A stretch of 64,000 bases of DNA from Chryseosolibacter sp044507775. GTDB taxonomy: Bacteria; Bacteroidota; Bacteroidia; Cytophagales; Cyclobacteriaceae. The notes beneath the pieces were generated by a model. The model did no database searches, was not told where the DNA came from, and saw only the letters and a program-made list of their open reading frames with translations. Of this stretch, positions 1 through 10,000 are shown piece after piece (within the stretch, counting starts at the first letter, position 1; each line of letters opens with the position of its first letter). Position numbers and translations under genes: made by a program. The DNA is taken from contig JBIQIY010000016.1 in the NCBI GenBank assembly GCA_044507775.1, forward strand, positions 62,001 to 126,000, given 5' to 3'.

Positions 1-1984
1 GCACTATATCGGGCCTGGTTGTTGATGCCATGATAAACGAAAGGGCTTCGCGCGCATCGTTGAATATGTTAACCTGTCGTACCCGCGGTCGAAGTATCTC
101 TTCCAGGAGCGCCGCACTCCAGGGATCATCCTCTACTGCAAGAACAGTGCAGTCCTGGTAAAAGCCTTGGTCAGTATTTTGTGTTTCATCTGTGGATGCC
201 AGGGGAGTGGGCGCGGACGGCTGCGCAATCGAAAACCGGAAGATCGTTCCCCCGGACGGATTCCTTTCTGCTTTGATTGTGCCGTCCATCGCTTCAACAA
301 GACTACGGGTGATGGAGAGGCCCAAGCCTGTGCCGCCGCCTGCCGAGCGCTCGATGCCCGATTTTCCCTGTTCGAATGGTTCAAAGATTGTGTTTAGTTT
401 GTCCTCTTCAACACCCACGCCAGTATCAATCACGCTGATCTCCAGGTTGAAGCGATCTTTCGCAGGTGTTCCTCCTACCGTTAGAGTGATGGAACCAGCC
501 TCGGTGAATCGGATGGCATTGGTCAACAGGTTGTGAAGGATTTGCCTGACACGGAAGCTGTCACCTACAAGATGAACATTGCGCAAGTCGTCAACCAGGA
601 GCGTCTTCAACACTACCTTTTTTGCCGCCGCCGTGTGCTCGTACGACGACATGACGTCTTTGACAAGTTGAATGGGGTCGAATACTTCCGCGCGCAAGTG
701 CAGTTTGCCCGCATTGATCTTCGCCTGGTCGAGAATGTTGTTGACGAGGCCCGACAGGTATCGGTGCGATTCCCGCATTGCCTTCATGTAACCCGTTTGC
801 CTGGAGTCAAGGCGTGTTTGTTCCAGCAGCGCCGAATATCCCAGGATGTTATGCAGTGGCGTCCTGATCTCGTGGCTCATGTTTGAAAGAAAGGTCTCTT
901 TGACGCGCGCGAGTTCTTCGGCCTTTGCTTTTTCCACTTCCAGTTGTCGGCGGTTGTGACGAGCGCCGGTGATGTCGCGTAGTATGAAGAAAACAAAGAT
1001 TCCGCTCATCAGCACTCCCGTACATCCAATAGCGGAGAGAATCTTCACGGAGCCGTCAACGAGATCCCTTGCTGCGGCTCGTTTGGAGGTTGCAATCATC
1101 CTTTCCCTTTCACCGAGTTGCTCGATGACCATCCGGATATTTGTGATGAAGATCTTGTTCTGGCGCATCAGTTTCATTTCTGTTTCAGTGATGCGCTCCT
1201 GTAATGTGATCTCTTTACTCATCACCATCGCAAGAATATCTTTCACGGCTACCAGGGTGGAGTCCCTGAAGTAATCGCGAACAACACTTGTGTCCACGGC
1301 GACGTTGTAGGTGTAGGATGTTTCGGTATCCACCGTCCGGAACGTATCGATGCGCGTTTGATCGCGGCCAAAAAGTTTTCTAAGAAAACCGCTGACACCC
1401 TTAAACTGGTCTGGTGTAATGACGACCTCTTCCTTTTCCACGGGAATGACGTGACCCTTGATCACCTCCCTTTTCAGAAACTGCGTGTCAATGGAGGCGG
1501 TGTCATCCACTTCTTCTGCGATGCGGTGAATCGCCTCACTGGTGAACAAGGAAGACTGTTTCAGCTTCTTTACGCGGAGAAATTGCGCAAGATAGTTGAT
1601 CTTCAGATCGAGTATCGATTGCAATGTATCCACGCGTTGTGCCTGTACACTATCGTCCTGCAATAGATTTCTGAGCGTTGAGATATTATTCCTTGCCCTC
1701 GTTATCCTGTTCCGGTATCTGGACCGCTCAAGTGTATCGCCCGTGAGAATATAGGAATGGATGTGATTCTCAGCCTGGATGATTTCCTGGAATACTTCGT
1801 TGATTAGAATTCCCTCTTCGGCAGGATTTGATAGGGCGTCCAGCGACTTCGTGAGCGTAATGAAATGAGTGTAGCTCCAGTAGAAAGCTGCGGCGATGGT
1901 AACCAGTGAAACAAAAAACACTGCCCAGATCTTGCTGGTGGGGTTGCGATCACGTGTGCGAATCATTCCTTTCGACATGGCCAT
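1..1984 (-). CDS. Hybrid sensor histidine kinase (C-terminus beyond window)
   Basis: Membrane-bound two-component hybrid kinase; about 660 residues are visible and the frame runs off the left edge without a stop. In order: a first membrane helix near residues 12-32, a largely helical periplasmic sensor of roughly 280 residues, a second helix near 313-333, a HisKA domain with NMSHEIRTPLHNILGY (phospho-accepting His near 371), an HATPase domain with the N-box LLTNAIRFTEAG and the G-box GGGTGLGLSITRSLVEAMDG, and the start of a receiver domain (VLAVEDDP near 615). The sensor resembles no domain I can name; its size and helical character suit a four-helix-bundle ligand or redox sensor (inference). 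Two ATGs lie six bases apart (1984, 1978). A TAATTTTG box on the minus strand (1997-2004) could be its promoter with a very short leader. Divergent from the next gene. Confidence 0.9.
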   Translation of the reverse strand, partial: MAMSKGMIRTRDRNPTSKIWAVFFVSLVTIAAAFYWSYTHFITLTKSLDALSNPAEEGILINEVFQEIIQAENHIHSYILTGDTLERSRYRNRITRARNNISTLRNLLQDDSVQAQRVDTLQSILDLKINYLAQFLRVKKLKQSSLFTSEAIHRIAEEVDDTASIDTQFLKREVIKGHVIPVEKEEVVITPDQFKGVSGFLRKLFGRDQTRIDTFRTVDTETSYTYNVAVDTSVVRDYFRDSTLVAVKDILAMVMSKEITLQERITETEMKLMRQNKIFITNIRMVIEQLGERERMIATSKRAAARDLVDGSVKILSAIGCTGVLMSGIFVFFILRDITGARHNRRQLEVEKAKAEELARVKETFLSNMSHEIRTPLHNILGYSALLEQTRLDSRQTGYMKAMRESHRYLSGLVNNILDQAKINAGKLHLRAEVFDPIQLVKDVMSSYEHTAAAKKVVLKTLLVDDLRNVHLVGDSFRVRQILHNLLTNAIRFTEAGSITLTVGGTPAKDRFNLEISVIDTGVGVEEDKLNTIFEPFEQGKSGIERSAGGGTGLGLSITRSLVEAMDGTIKAERNPSGGTIFRFSIAQPSAPTPLASTDETQNTDQGFYQDCTVLAVEDDPWSAALLEEILRPRVRQVNIFNDAREALSFIMASTTRPDIV

Positions 1985-2051
1985 TTCTTAGCGGAACAAA
2001 ATTAATGAAAACACATCAGCGCCGATCTCTTTTTTCGATGGATGTTCGCCC

Positions 2052-2080
2052 ACAGAGTGTTGGATTTTCCAACACTCTGT
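2052..2080. promoter_or_regulatory. Perfect 13-bp inverted repeat between divergent genes
   Basis: ACAGAGTGTTGGA, three Ts, then its exact reverse complement. It lies between the divergently read kinase and the rhomboid-like gene. Neither side has a run of four or more Ts, so it is less likely a terminator than an operator or an RNA hairpin in a leader. Confidence 0.45.
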
Positions 2081-2195
2081 ATGTCACCACCTCACCCAGG
2101 CCCCTTTCGATGGGCGTTTCTGTATCATTTAGGGTGCATCAGACCATAGTCGCCGCATGGCGCGAAGGTTGCAATGTGCTATTGAAAACTTCGAC

Positions 2196-2909
2196 ATGAA
2201 AATACACTTAAGTATTGCAGGGAAATCTGATTCTGAACAAACGATAGAATTATCCGGATGGGGAAGTGGAATCAATGTTCTAATACTTGTTCATAGCGTT
2301 TTCTTTTTGGTTCTCACCGCCATCCAATGGATCGGCTGGCTTGATGCCTCGGTTGGTGAGGGCACAGTCCGTGATTTTGTGAACGATCTTCTGGTCCTTT
2401 CGGGTCATTCAAAGTATGCACCGGTTGACTGGGTGAGCGCGATCCTGGTGCACCAGTTTGTGCATTTCAGTGTTCCCGAGTTTCTCCTTAGCATGGGCGC
2501 GCTTTGGATATTTGGCCATATTCTGCGAGCCCTGGTTGGCGAGGGAAGGGTGTTGGCGCTTTATCTGGCCGCCGTCATTTTTTCCGCGATTGCCTTCGTC
2601 TTGTCGCACTATATATTTCAGATATTTTCGGGGCACGGCACAATCATGGAGGGTGCGTTTACCGGTGCGCTTGGCATCATGACGGCGACGGTTGTTCTTT
2701 TTCGGTCGTACCAGGTGCGGTTATTCGGAGTGATGCATATAGCGCTGTGGCAAATTTACGGCGCCATTCTTTTGATATCGATAGCGTTGCTCTTCAAACC
2801 GAGCATGGCCTATATCCTTGCTTACCTTTCAAGTGTATGGCTTGGGTGTCGATATGCGGTCATCCTGGCTGACAGATCTCGGGCTGCGGAAAGGTCTCGA
2901 TCACTTTGA
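2196..2909 (+). CDS. Rhomboid-like membrane protein, probably catalytically inactive
   Basis: A 237-residue polytopic protein with about six hydrophobic helices. The middle follows the rhomboid pattern: HQFVHFSVPEFLLSMGALWI stands where rhomboids have their H..FLH..F.HL..NM segment, followed by FGHILRALVGEGRVLALYL. Where active rhomboids carry GASG with the catalytic serine, this protein reads GAFTGALG, and the last helix reads AYLSSVWLGCRYA where a catalytic histidine is expected. Both dyad residues therefore appear lost, as in pseudoproteases that bind membrane proteins without cutting them (known for iRhoms; inference here). I chose the ATG at 2196, giving MKIHLSIAGK, over an in-frame ATG at 2157 that adds 13 unlikely residues. 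A general polytopic protein of unknown fold is the alternative. Confidence 0.6.
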   Translation: MKIHLSIAGKSDSEQTIELSGWGSGINVLILVHSVFFLVLTAIQWIGWLDASVGEGTVRDFVNDLLVLSGHSKYAPVDWVSAILVHQFVHFSVPEFLLSMGALWIFGHILRALVGEGRVLALYLAAVIFSAIAFVLSHYIFQIFSGHGTIMEGAFTGALGIMTATVVLFRSYQVRLFGVMHIALWQIYGAILLISIALLFKPSMAYILAYLSSVWLGCRYAVILADRSRAAERSRSL

Positions 2910-3069
2910 AACGGAGGTGATTCCTTTCAAGCTTGCCTTCGGGAAGGGCTTCATCGCGTTAGGTTAATGTCAACTATCAGCGGTCTTTGTATCTTGCAGG
3001 CGTGTCGGAGGGCGTGCGTCCCACGCCATGCAGAGTGCTAAGGCGTTTCAGATAATTTCATTTTAGCGT

Positions 3070-3846
3070 ATGAACCCGGTTCTGGTTACAGGAGGAAGAG
3101 GCCATTTAGGAAATCTTGTAGTACAGTCATTTAAAAAAACGGGCCAGCCAGTAAGAGTGCTGACGAGGCAGGATGTTTCTTTCGGAGCAGATGCAATTCA
3201 ATACTATAAGGGCGATCTGGCGGGAAATATCGGTCTCGAAGACGCTGTAAGGGGAGTTGATACCATCGTTCACTGTGCCAGCAACGCGGGAGACTTTGAA
3301 AATGCCGACATTAGAGGGACTCAAAACCTCCTAAGCGCATTAGATAAGAATAAAGCAAAGCACTTTCTGTATATATCAATTGTCGGTGTTGACCGGAGCG
3401 ATTATCCCTATTACCAGGCTAAATTTAGAGTAGAACAAATCATTGCTTCATCGGGTGTGCCCTATACAATTTTAAGAGCTACGCAGTTTCATGGTTTTGT
3501 TCTTAATATTATTCGATCTTGCGTTGGGGAATCAGTGGGCGACTCTATAACTATACCGGCATCTTTGCGATTTCAGCCCGTGGACTCTTCCGAGGTAGCC
3601 GATCTTGCCGCCTCCTTATCTCTTTCAAGTCCACGTGGATTATATCCCGATGTTGGAGGTCCGGAAGTGCGTACCTTCGATAGTATGGTTGAAAGTTTTC
3701 TGACGAGGGCCGGAATAGACAAGCGCGTGCAGACAATTTACACCGACAATGTGCGCCACAATTTGTTCCGTTCAGGCGTAAACCTTTGCCCCGGGAATAA
3801 GTTTGGAAAAACCACTTTCGAGGATTACCTCGAACAGATCGCCTGA
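3070..3846 (+). CDS. NmrA-like atypical SDR, NAD(P)-binding
   Basis: A 258-residue protein with an N-terminal dinucleotide-binding Rossmann signature (VLVTGGRGHLGNLVV), the usual strand-2 basic residue region (VRVLTRQ) and the downstream VDTIVHCASNAG. Length and order fit the atypical SDRs of the NmrA/HSCARG type, which sense or use NAD(P)H; many lack the YxxxK pair. A YPYYQAKFRVEQ stretch near residue 117 could serve as that YxxxK, so oxidoreductase activity cannot be excluded. The substrate cannot be told. Codon use is more AT-rich than the kinase and sigma genes around it, so it may have been acquired separately. Confidence 0.82.
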   Translation: MNPVLVTGGRGHLGNLVVQSFKKTGQPVRVLTRQDVSFGADAIQYYKGDLAGNIGLEDAVRGVDTIVHCASNAGDFENADIRGTQNLLSALDKNKAKHFLYISIVGVDRSDYPYYQAKFRVEQIIASSGVPYTILRATQFHGFVLNIIRSCVGESVGDSITIPASLRFQPVDSSEVADLAASLSLSSPRGLYPDVGGPEVRTFDSMVESFLTRAGIDKRVQTIYTDNVRHNLFRSGVNLCPGNKFGKTTFEDYLEQIA

Positions 3847-3954
3847 TTAATTTATTGAGTCCCTTTAAACGGGAGGCCGGCAAATAAAAATTCAGTCGCT
3901 CAGAAGTGGTGTTACTGATGTTTTGCAGTATATATGTAGGAACAAATTGCTTCT

Positions 3955-4446
3955 ATGACTCAGCCCGGGAAATCATATTGGAGAAGTATCGGCCTCACCT
4001 CGCTCATCGTGGGTACTTTCGATCTGTTGCTTGCGTTTGGAATGCAATGGTATTATTCGGGAAGTGTTTCGCATACCATGCTTAAGCGAATGGCCGGGGG
4101 GATATTGGGTTTGGAGACATCCATGAGCGGCGGTTTCGAGATGATCGTGGTTGGATTGCTCCTGCATTTCTTTATCTCGTTCTGCTGGACCTATGCTGTG
4201 TTTCTCATTTTCCCCTACTTTGAATTCGCGAAGCTGCGCAAGGAAGCAATGTTCCTGTTTGGATTCGTGTACACTCCCGTCGTCAACTTGTTTATGCATT
4301 TTGTTGCGTTGCCACTGTCGAGGCTTCCTCCGCCGAAGGAATTTACCATGAATGCCGTCGTGTTTCTTTTATTTTCTGCGGGGTTCACGATTCCGATCTT
4401 TTATATGGCATGGTTGTACTTCCGCCATCGACGCCAGGTTCAGTAA
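3955..4446 (+). CDS. Small four-helix membrane protein, unknown
   Basis: A 163-residue protein with four clear hydrophobic segments (about residues 13-31, 60-87, 95-118 and 126-150) and short charged termini. I do not recognise a family with confidence; it resembles uncharacterised Bacteroidota membrane proteins given DUF numbers. A conserved-looking PLSRLPPPKEF loop lies between helices 3 and 4. It stands 108 bases after the SDR gene on the same strand and converges with the next gene. The leader just upstream carries a short motif also found near 19.0 kb. Confidence 0.7.
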   Translation: MTQPGKSYWRSIGLTSLIVGTFDLLLAFGMQWYYSGSVSHTMLKRMAGGILGLETSMSGGFEMIVVGLLLHFFISFCWTYAVFLIFPYFEFAKLRKEAMFLFGFVYTPVVNLFMHFVALPLSRLPPPKEFTMNAVVFLLFSAGFTIPIFYMAWLYFRHRRQVQ

Positions 4447-4509
4447 TGCCGCGCAGGTCGAATGAGGTACGGCTATTGTATTCGTCGCCACCAGTCTATG
4501 TAAACTGAC

Positions 4510-4977
4510 TTATGGTTCCTGTTGAGTGAGATCTACCGGGACCGCAATGTCAACTTTTTCCGGAATGCACATATCAAGGTTGCAGATCATGTATTCGACG
4601 GTTCCGGTAAGTCGCATAACCGGATCGGCAACTTTGAGCCTGCCCACAAAGTCGACGCTACCAGAGTACCAGGTAACGTTCATTTCATAGATATCATCAT
4701 AGTACGTATGAGAGTCCCCTTTCTCGGTGAATCCTGAAAGGGCGAAGCGATCGTCGCGCTCAAATGTAATGCGCGTAGGTTGCGGTCCATCATCCCGCAG
4801 ATGTTGTGAGTATAGATGCCACCCTGGCTGCATGCGGGCGGAAACAATGAGGTTTGCTTCGTGCAGGGATATTTTTTCAATCCGGGTAGACCAGGAAATA
4901 TTTCCTCCCTGCTGGCTATAGGCTGGCCAGTGGAACAGGAACAGCGCAGCGCTCAGCATGATCGCGTGTGACTTCAT
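4510..4977 (-). CDS. Stand-alone DsbD N-terminal-domain (nDsbD-like) secreted protein
   Basis: A 155-residue secreted protein: signal peptide MKSHAIMLSAALFLFHW..AYSQ, then an immunoglobulin-like domain with the nDsbD landmarks PGWHLYSQH and YMICNLDMCIPEK. The two cysteines spaced CxxxxC match the redox pair of the DsbD alpha domain, which hands electrons from the membrane to periplasmic partners. The DsbD membrane and thioredoxin domains are missing and no partner is adjacent. The ATG at 4977 gives a clean signal peptide; the frame extends upstream to 5058 but that extension would spoil it. A second protein of this kind is at 13.4 kb. Confidence 0.78.
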   Translation of the reverse strand: MKSHAIMLSAALFLFHWPAYSQQGGNISWSTRIEKISLHEANLIVSARMQPGWHLYSQHLRDDGPQPTRITFERDDRFALSGFTEKGDSHTYYDDIYEMNVTWYSGSVDFVGRLKVADPVMRLTGTVEYMICNLDMCIPEKVDIAVPVDLTQQEP

Positions 4978-5123
4978 AATATATGTCCCTTGAATACATG
5001 TATATGTCTGCCTGGTCCGTAAAAAATGGATACACCAGTTAAGAAAAAGATCAATCATTCCATGTTAGAGCGATTTACGACGGCACCGAAAACGGCCTCT
5101 AGGTATCAGGAAAAAATACGTGG

Positions 5124-5756
5124 GTGAATAGACCCACAGTGATTAATTCTTTTTATCTTCGTCATCATGCGACGGAGATCAAACACATTCAGTGTATCAA
5201 ACTACAGGAGGTTGTGAAGTCGGGTGCGCACGATACTGATGAACTGCTCGCACTTCTGAAGCAAGGTGACGCAAAGGCTTTCGAGACCATCTACAACACC
5301 TACGTTGAAGAGCTGTACCGTCACGCCCGGCGAGTCATTCCCAACCGTGAGGATTGCGAAGAGATTCTCCAGACCGTATTTGAATCGCTTTGGCGATCGC
5401 GTGAGAAGTCTGATATTAAATCCCTTCGCGCATATCTCTACAAAGCTGTCGGGTTTAAAGTTGCTGATTATTTGAAGCAGAAGTCGATTCACCAGCGGTA
5501 CGTGGAGCACTTCAGAATATTCGAGGCTGTTTATGATCATGCGGGCGACCGGGAGAAAGTCGCCGAGATGATTCAGAATGGCCTGGAGAGGCTGCCGAAA
5601 CGCTTGCAGGAGATCGTCTACCTGCGACTTAACGAGAATCTTTCCAACGACGAAATTGCCCGGCGGTTGCAGCTGTCTCATGCTACAGTGAATACGTATA
5701 TGCACCAGGCCTATGATCGGTTCCGGGCATGGTATATCGAATTTTCAAAGCAGTAA
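5124..5756 (+). CDS. ECF RNA polymerase sigma factor (FecR-associated)
   Basis: A group 4 sigma-70 factor. Sigma region 2 is seen from DTDELLALLKQGDAKAFETI through EEILQTVFESLWRSRE, and region 4 as LPKRLQEIVYLRLNENLSND..IARRLQLSHATVNTYM, the helix-turn-helix that reads the -35 box. The GTG at 5124 gives 210 residues; the family usually begins close to the DTDELL segment, so the GTG at 5214 just after an AGGAGG is a possible alternative. The anti-sigma gene follows 168 bases later and a SusC/SusD pair after that, the common Bacteroidota layout in which the receptor signals through FecR to release the sigma factor (family knowledge). Confidence 0.9.
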   Translation: MNRPTVINSFYLRHHATEIKHIQCIKLQEVVKSGAHDTDELLALLKQGDAKAFETIYNTYVEELYRHARRVIPNREDCEEILQTVFESLWRSREKSDIKSLRAYLYKAVGFKVADYLKQKSIHQRYVEHFRIFEAVYDHAGDREKVAEMIQNGLERLPKRLQEIVYLRLNENLSNDEIARRLQLSHATVNTYMHQAYDRFRAWYIEFSKQ

Positions 5757-5924
5757 GGCCTTCAGATCGGTCCGGTGCCCGACTTCCAATCCCGGACTCT
5801 ATATATATGGCAACTTCGGTTGCCGAAAAAAAAGTGACGCCATGGTATCTATTATTCCGACTCCTCACAGACATATACACAGACAACGCTCCTGAGCGCC
5901 GGGAAACCGGTAGGGGAGTTGTTG

Positions 5925-6890
5925 ATGCAAACAGAAGCTATGCCGGAGACCAACTTTGACCGCCTCTTACACCGTTATCTGCATAACGAGCTTACAGCGG
6001 AGGAACACGCCAAATTCTCTGCGTGGCTTGACCTGCTCGAAAAGGAAAATGCCCGTGATCTTGAAATGACGTCGGGTGCAAAGGAAGAGCTTTTTCGGAG
6101 AATGCGCAGCAACTTAAGCGCGGCGGGCCAGGTGGAGGAGTCACATTCCCGCAAAGTAATTGTCAGGCGTTTGTTCGCGTACCGCTGGGTTCAGATTGCG
6201 GCTACAGTGCTTGTGCTTATGTCAGCCGCCTTTGCTGTACGGCAATTCCATCGCGTGTCGCAGCAGGTTGCCTACGCCAATGAGAAGGTCATCCTTCCGG
6301 ACGGAACGATAGTATGGATTAACCACTCGGACAACTTCGCTTATTATGAAAAAGACGGTGCGCGCTTTGCCGACTTCACCGGACAGGCCTTGTTTGAAGT
6401 TGCAAAGAACCCGAACAGTCCGTTTACAATTTCGTGCGATGGAGTAAATGTCCGGGTACTTGGCACGAGCTTCATGCTGAAGGCCGACTCTGCGAAAATC
6501 GAACTGAATGTTCTGACCGGCAAAGTCAATGTTACGTCAGAGGTGGATACAATCGGGGTTGATGTGCGACCCCATGAGAAGATCGTTTATTCCACCGCCG
6601 GAATTCTGGAGCGAACTCCCATTCGGGCAGAAGATATAGAATCAATGACTGCCAACAGTGAGTATAACATGAAGTTTCAGGGTGCTTCGATGAAAGAAGT
6701 CATCGCAGGCATCCGGAAGAAATTTAATGTCACGGTAGTTGTAAAGAATGAAAGTTTGAATGGATGTCATGTCTCTGCGGACTTCACTGATCACTCGTTG
6801 GAAGACACACTTTCTATTCTGACCGACCTGCTCGAAATGACCTACCAGGTTACGGGTAAGCAGGTTGAATTGTCGGGGAAGGGATGTTGA
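5925..6890 (+). CDS. FecR-family anti-sigma factor / regulator
   Basis: A 321-residue single-pass inner-membrane protein. The N-terminal cytoplasmic part (about 80 residues, beginning TNFDRLLHRYLHNELTAEE) binds the sigma factor in this family. A helix near 83-100 (QIAATVLVLMSAAFAV) is followed by the periplasmic FecR domain with KVILPDGTIVWINHSD, FTGQALFEVAKN, VRVLGTSFML and LNVLTGKVNV, then a C-terminal STN-like segment (MKFQGASMKEVIAGIRKKF). The ATG at 5925 follows GGGAG at good spacing; a TTG six bases upstream is less likely. It pairs with the sigma gene upstream and the STN-bearing SusC downstream. Confidence 0.92.
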   Translation: MQTEAMPETNFDRLLHRYLHNELTAEEHAKFSAWLDLLEKENARDLEMTSGAKEELFRRMRSNLSAAGQVEESHSRKVIVRRLFAYRWVQIAATVLVLMSAAFAVRQFHRVSQQVAYANEKVILPDGTIVWINHSDNFAYYEKDGARFADFTGQALFEVAKNPNSPFTISCDGVNVRVLGTSFMLKADSAKIELNVLTGKVNVTSEVDTIGVDVRPHEKIVYSTAGILERTPIRAEDIESMTANSEYNMKFQGASMKEVIAGIRKKFNVTVVVKNESLNGCHVSADFTDHSLEDTLSILTDLLEMTYQVTGKQVELSGKGC

Positions 6891-6962
6891 CCAGGATCTC
6901 ACATTAACCTAAACACAATGACGATGATACACTCCCTTAATTTCACCAGCACCTGATCGGAT

Positions 6963-6990
6963 AACCGGGAGTGCGTGCACACTCCCGGTT
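6963..6990 (+). promoter_or_regulatory. Strong hairpin in the fecR-susC gap
   Basis: An 11-bp perfect inverted repeat, AACCGGGAGTG and its complement, around a six-base loop. It lies 73 bases after the FecR stop and about 100 bases before SusC. It has no following T-run, so it may be a leader hairpin or a factor-dependent attenuator that sets the level of receptor expression relative to the regulators. A comparable hairpin lies in the same place in the second locus (58357-58386). Confidence 0.5.
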
Positions 6991-7091
6991 GTGGTCACTT
7001 TGTACGCGATCCACCCCTGTGCGGGAGTGGCAATGGAACGTCTTTGCTTATAGTTTTTGATTTCGGATCGACAGACCTGTTTAATCTGTGA

Positions 7092-10000
7092 ATGATGTTT
7101 AATAAACCCTTGGCAAAACTTCGGAAGATCATGAGGATATGCGCGTCGGCGATGATAGCGATGATTGTCTGTGGGGTATCCCTTGCGCACGAGAACTATG
7201 CGCAGGTGCTGGACAGGAAAGTCTCGGTAAACATCCGGAACGTCTCATTGGAGCAGGCGCTATACAAGCTCCAGGAGATCAGTGGAGTGAAGATCTACTT
7301 CAGCCTGGAGACGCTGGAAACCGGAGGCGAAGATCTTGTTTCCGTTCATGTCAGCAATGAGACACTGGGAAATGTCCTGAACGATCTTCTGCGTCCCCGC
7401 GACATCCGGTACCGGGTGGACGAGGAGCGCGATAGCATTATCATCTTGAAGAAGGTCGCGCAGCAATCCTATATCGAGCCCATTTCGAAAGCGGCCTCCG
7501 CGTCACTGTCGACGGTTACGCTACACGATGAACGGATAACAGTAACCGGCACGGTGACCGATGCGACCACACAGCAACCCCTGGCCGGCGTGAGCATCCT
7601 GGTGAAGGGGACTACCCAGGGTACCACCTCAGATTCGGAGGGCCGGTATAGTCTGAATGCCGAAGGGAGTGACGTGCTGATGTTTTCTTTTATTGGGTTT
7701 GCCAGTCAGGAAGTAGCCGTGGGCTTTCGCACAAAGGTCGATGTTGAACTGCAGCCGGATGTGCAGAGTTTGAAGGCGGTTGAGATAAATGCGGGGTATT
7801 ATAATGTGACGGAGCGGGAGAAGACAGGGAGTATATCAAAGGTGAGCGCAGAGGTAATTGAGAAGCAGCCGGTGACCAATCCGTTAGGAGCATTGCAGGG
7901 ACGGATGCCAGGGGTGTACATACAACAGGAATCGGGCGTACCTGGGGCAGAGTTTAAAATCCAGATAAGAGGGAGAAACAGCTTACGCACAGACGGCAAT
8001 AATCCTCTATACATAATAGATGGCGTGCCCTTTTCTTCGGAGAAGACCTTCTCAAGTGGCGCTGGTGCCTCCTCCGGGTTTAGTAGAACTGAAAACATCA
8101 ATGAATCTACCATAAGTCCCCTTACTTCTATCAATCCGGCTGACATTGAAAGTATAGAGATACTGAAAGACGCGGATGCAACGGCGATCTATGGCTCGCG
8201 CGGTGCAAATGGTGTGGTGCTGATCACCACCAAAAAAGGCAAGCAGGGCAAAACAAAATTCGAACTAAATGCCTTCAGTGGGATTGCAGTTGCTAAAACC
8301 GTGACGCTTCTCAATACGCAACAATACCTTGAATTGAGGCGAGAAGCATTTGCTAACGACAACCTTGTGCCATCTTCGGTCACGGGCGACACTGGTTATG
8401 CGCCTGATCTTACTTTGTGGGACTCGACAAGATATACCGACTGGCAGGATGTTTTTTTAGACCCAGCACAAAGCGTCAGCGTGCAGGCATCCTTATCAGG
8501 AGGCAGTGAATACACACAATTCTTACTCGGCGTCGGCTATCGAAATGAGAATTCTGTGTATTCCAAAACGTTCGGTGATTACGGATATTGGAAAGGCTCC
8601 TTTAATCTTTCATTAACTCATCGCTCAGCTAGCCGAATTTTTTTTATCAACGCAAAAGTCAGTGGTACGCGCGATATCAACAGACAACCACAATATAATC
8701 TGATCAACACAGCGCGCAGGCTTGCACCCAACGCCCCATTACTTTATGACCAACTGGGCAACGTCAACTGGGAAAACTCGACGTGGACGAACCCGCTAGG
8801 CGCTGCTCAGCAACGGTATAGGAACAAAGTGCTTTTCCTGATGGGAAATATGATACTCGGCTACGAAATCCTACCGGGTCTAAAGGCAGAAACCAGTTTC
8901 GGACTTACATATCTCCATTCCGATGAGCTAACCAAAGTGCCACACACCCGCATTGACCCATCCCGCGGACTCACCAGTGCCGATACTCAGGTGAATGCTG
9001 CCGACGGTGGCAATCAATCTTGGATTATTGAACCCAAGCTCACCTACGAAAAAAAACTCAGCAGGGGTAGACTCAGCTTTTTAGCAGGTGGAACCTTTCA
9101 GGAACAAATCCTGGAACGAAGGGCCGACCGATATTTTGGCTTCCCGAGCAACGCCCTCACAGAGAATCTTTCAGCAGCCACCCGTGTATCCAGCTATGAA
9201 TTTGTGCAGTCTCTCTACCGCTATGCGGCCGCATTCGCCCGGCTCAACTACAACTGGGGCGAGAAATACATTGTGAACCTGACCGCTCGAAGGGATGGTT
9301 CCAGCCGATTCGGTCCGGCCCGCCAATTTGCCAATTTCTGGGCCGTAGGTGCCGCCTGGATATTCAGCAAGGAGCCGTTTCTGAACGACCAATCCTTCCT
9401 CAGTTTCGGTAAGCTCCGCGGAAGCTTCGGTGCTACCGGAAGCGACCAAATCGGCAATTACCAATATCTTGATACCTACGCCACGAATTCCAATTCCAGC
9501 TATAATAACCAGTACCAAGGCGTTACATGGATCAGCCCCACCAACCTGCATAACCCGAACTATGCCTGGGAAGTCAACCGGAAACTTGAAGGTGCAATAG
9601 AGCTCACCTTGTGGCGGGACCGCGTTTCGCTCGCGATTGGGTACTTTTTAAACCGCTCTTCGAACCAGTTGATAGACTTTTCACTGCCTATGACTACCGG
9701 TTTTAACGGTATTCTCTCTAACATGCCGGCAACAGTACAAAACACTGGGTTTGAGATCGAGTTAGGCTCCAATTACAAGCAAGGCCTCTTTATGTGGTCG
9801 TCTTCTTTTAATCTCACCGTTCCGCGTAACAAGCTGGTGTCATTTCCTGACCTGGAATCGTCCTCCTACGCGAACCAGTATGCTGTTGGGTATCCCCTAT
9901 CCACATCCAGAGTATATGAATCCCTAGGTGTCAATCCGGAAACTGGGCTATATAGAGTGCGAGATGTAAATGGAGACGGAATCATATCAAGGCCAAGTGA

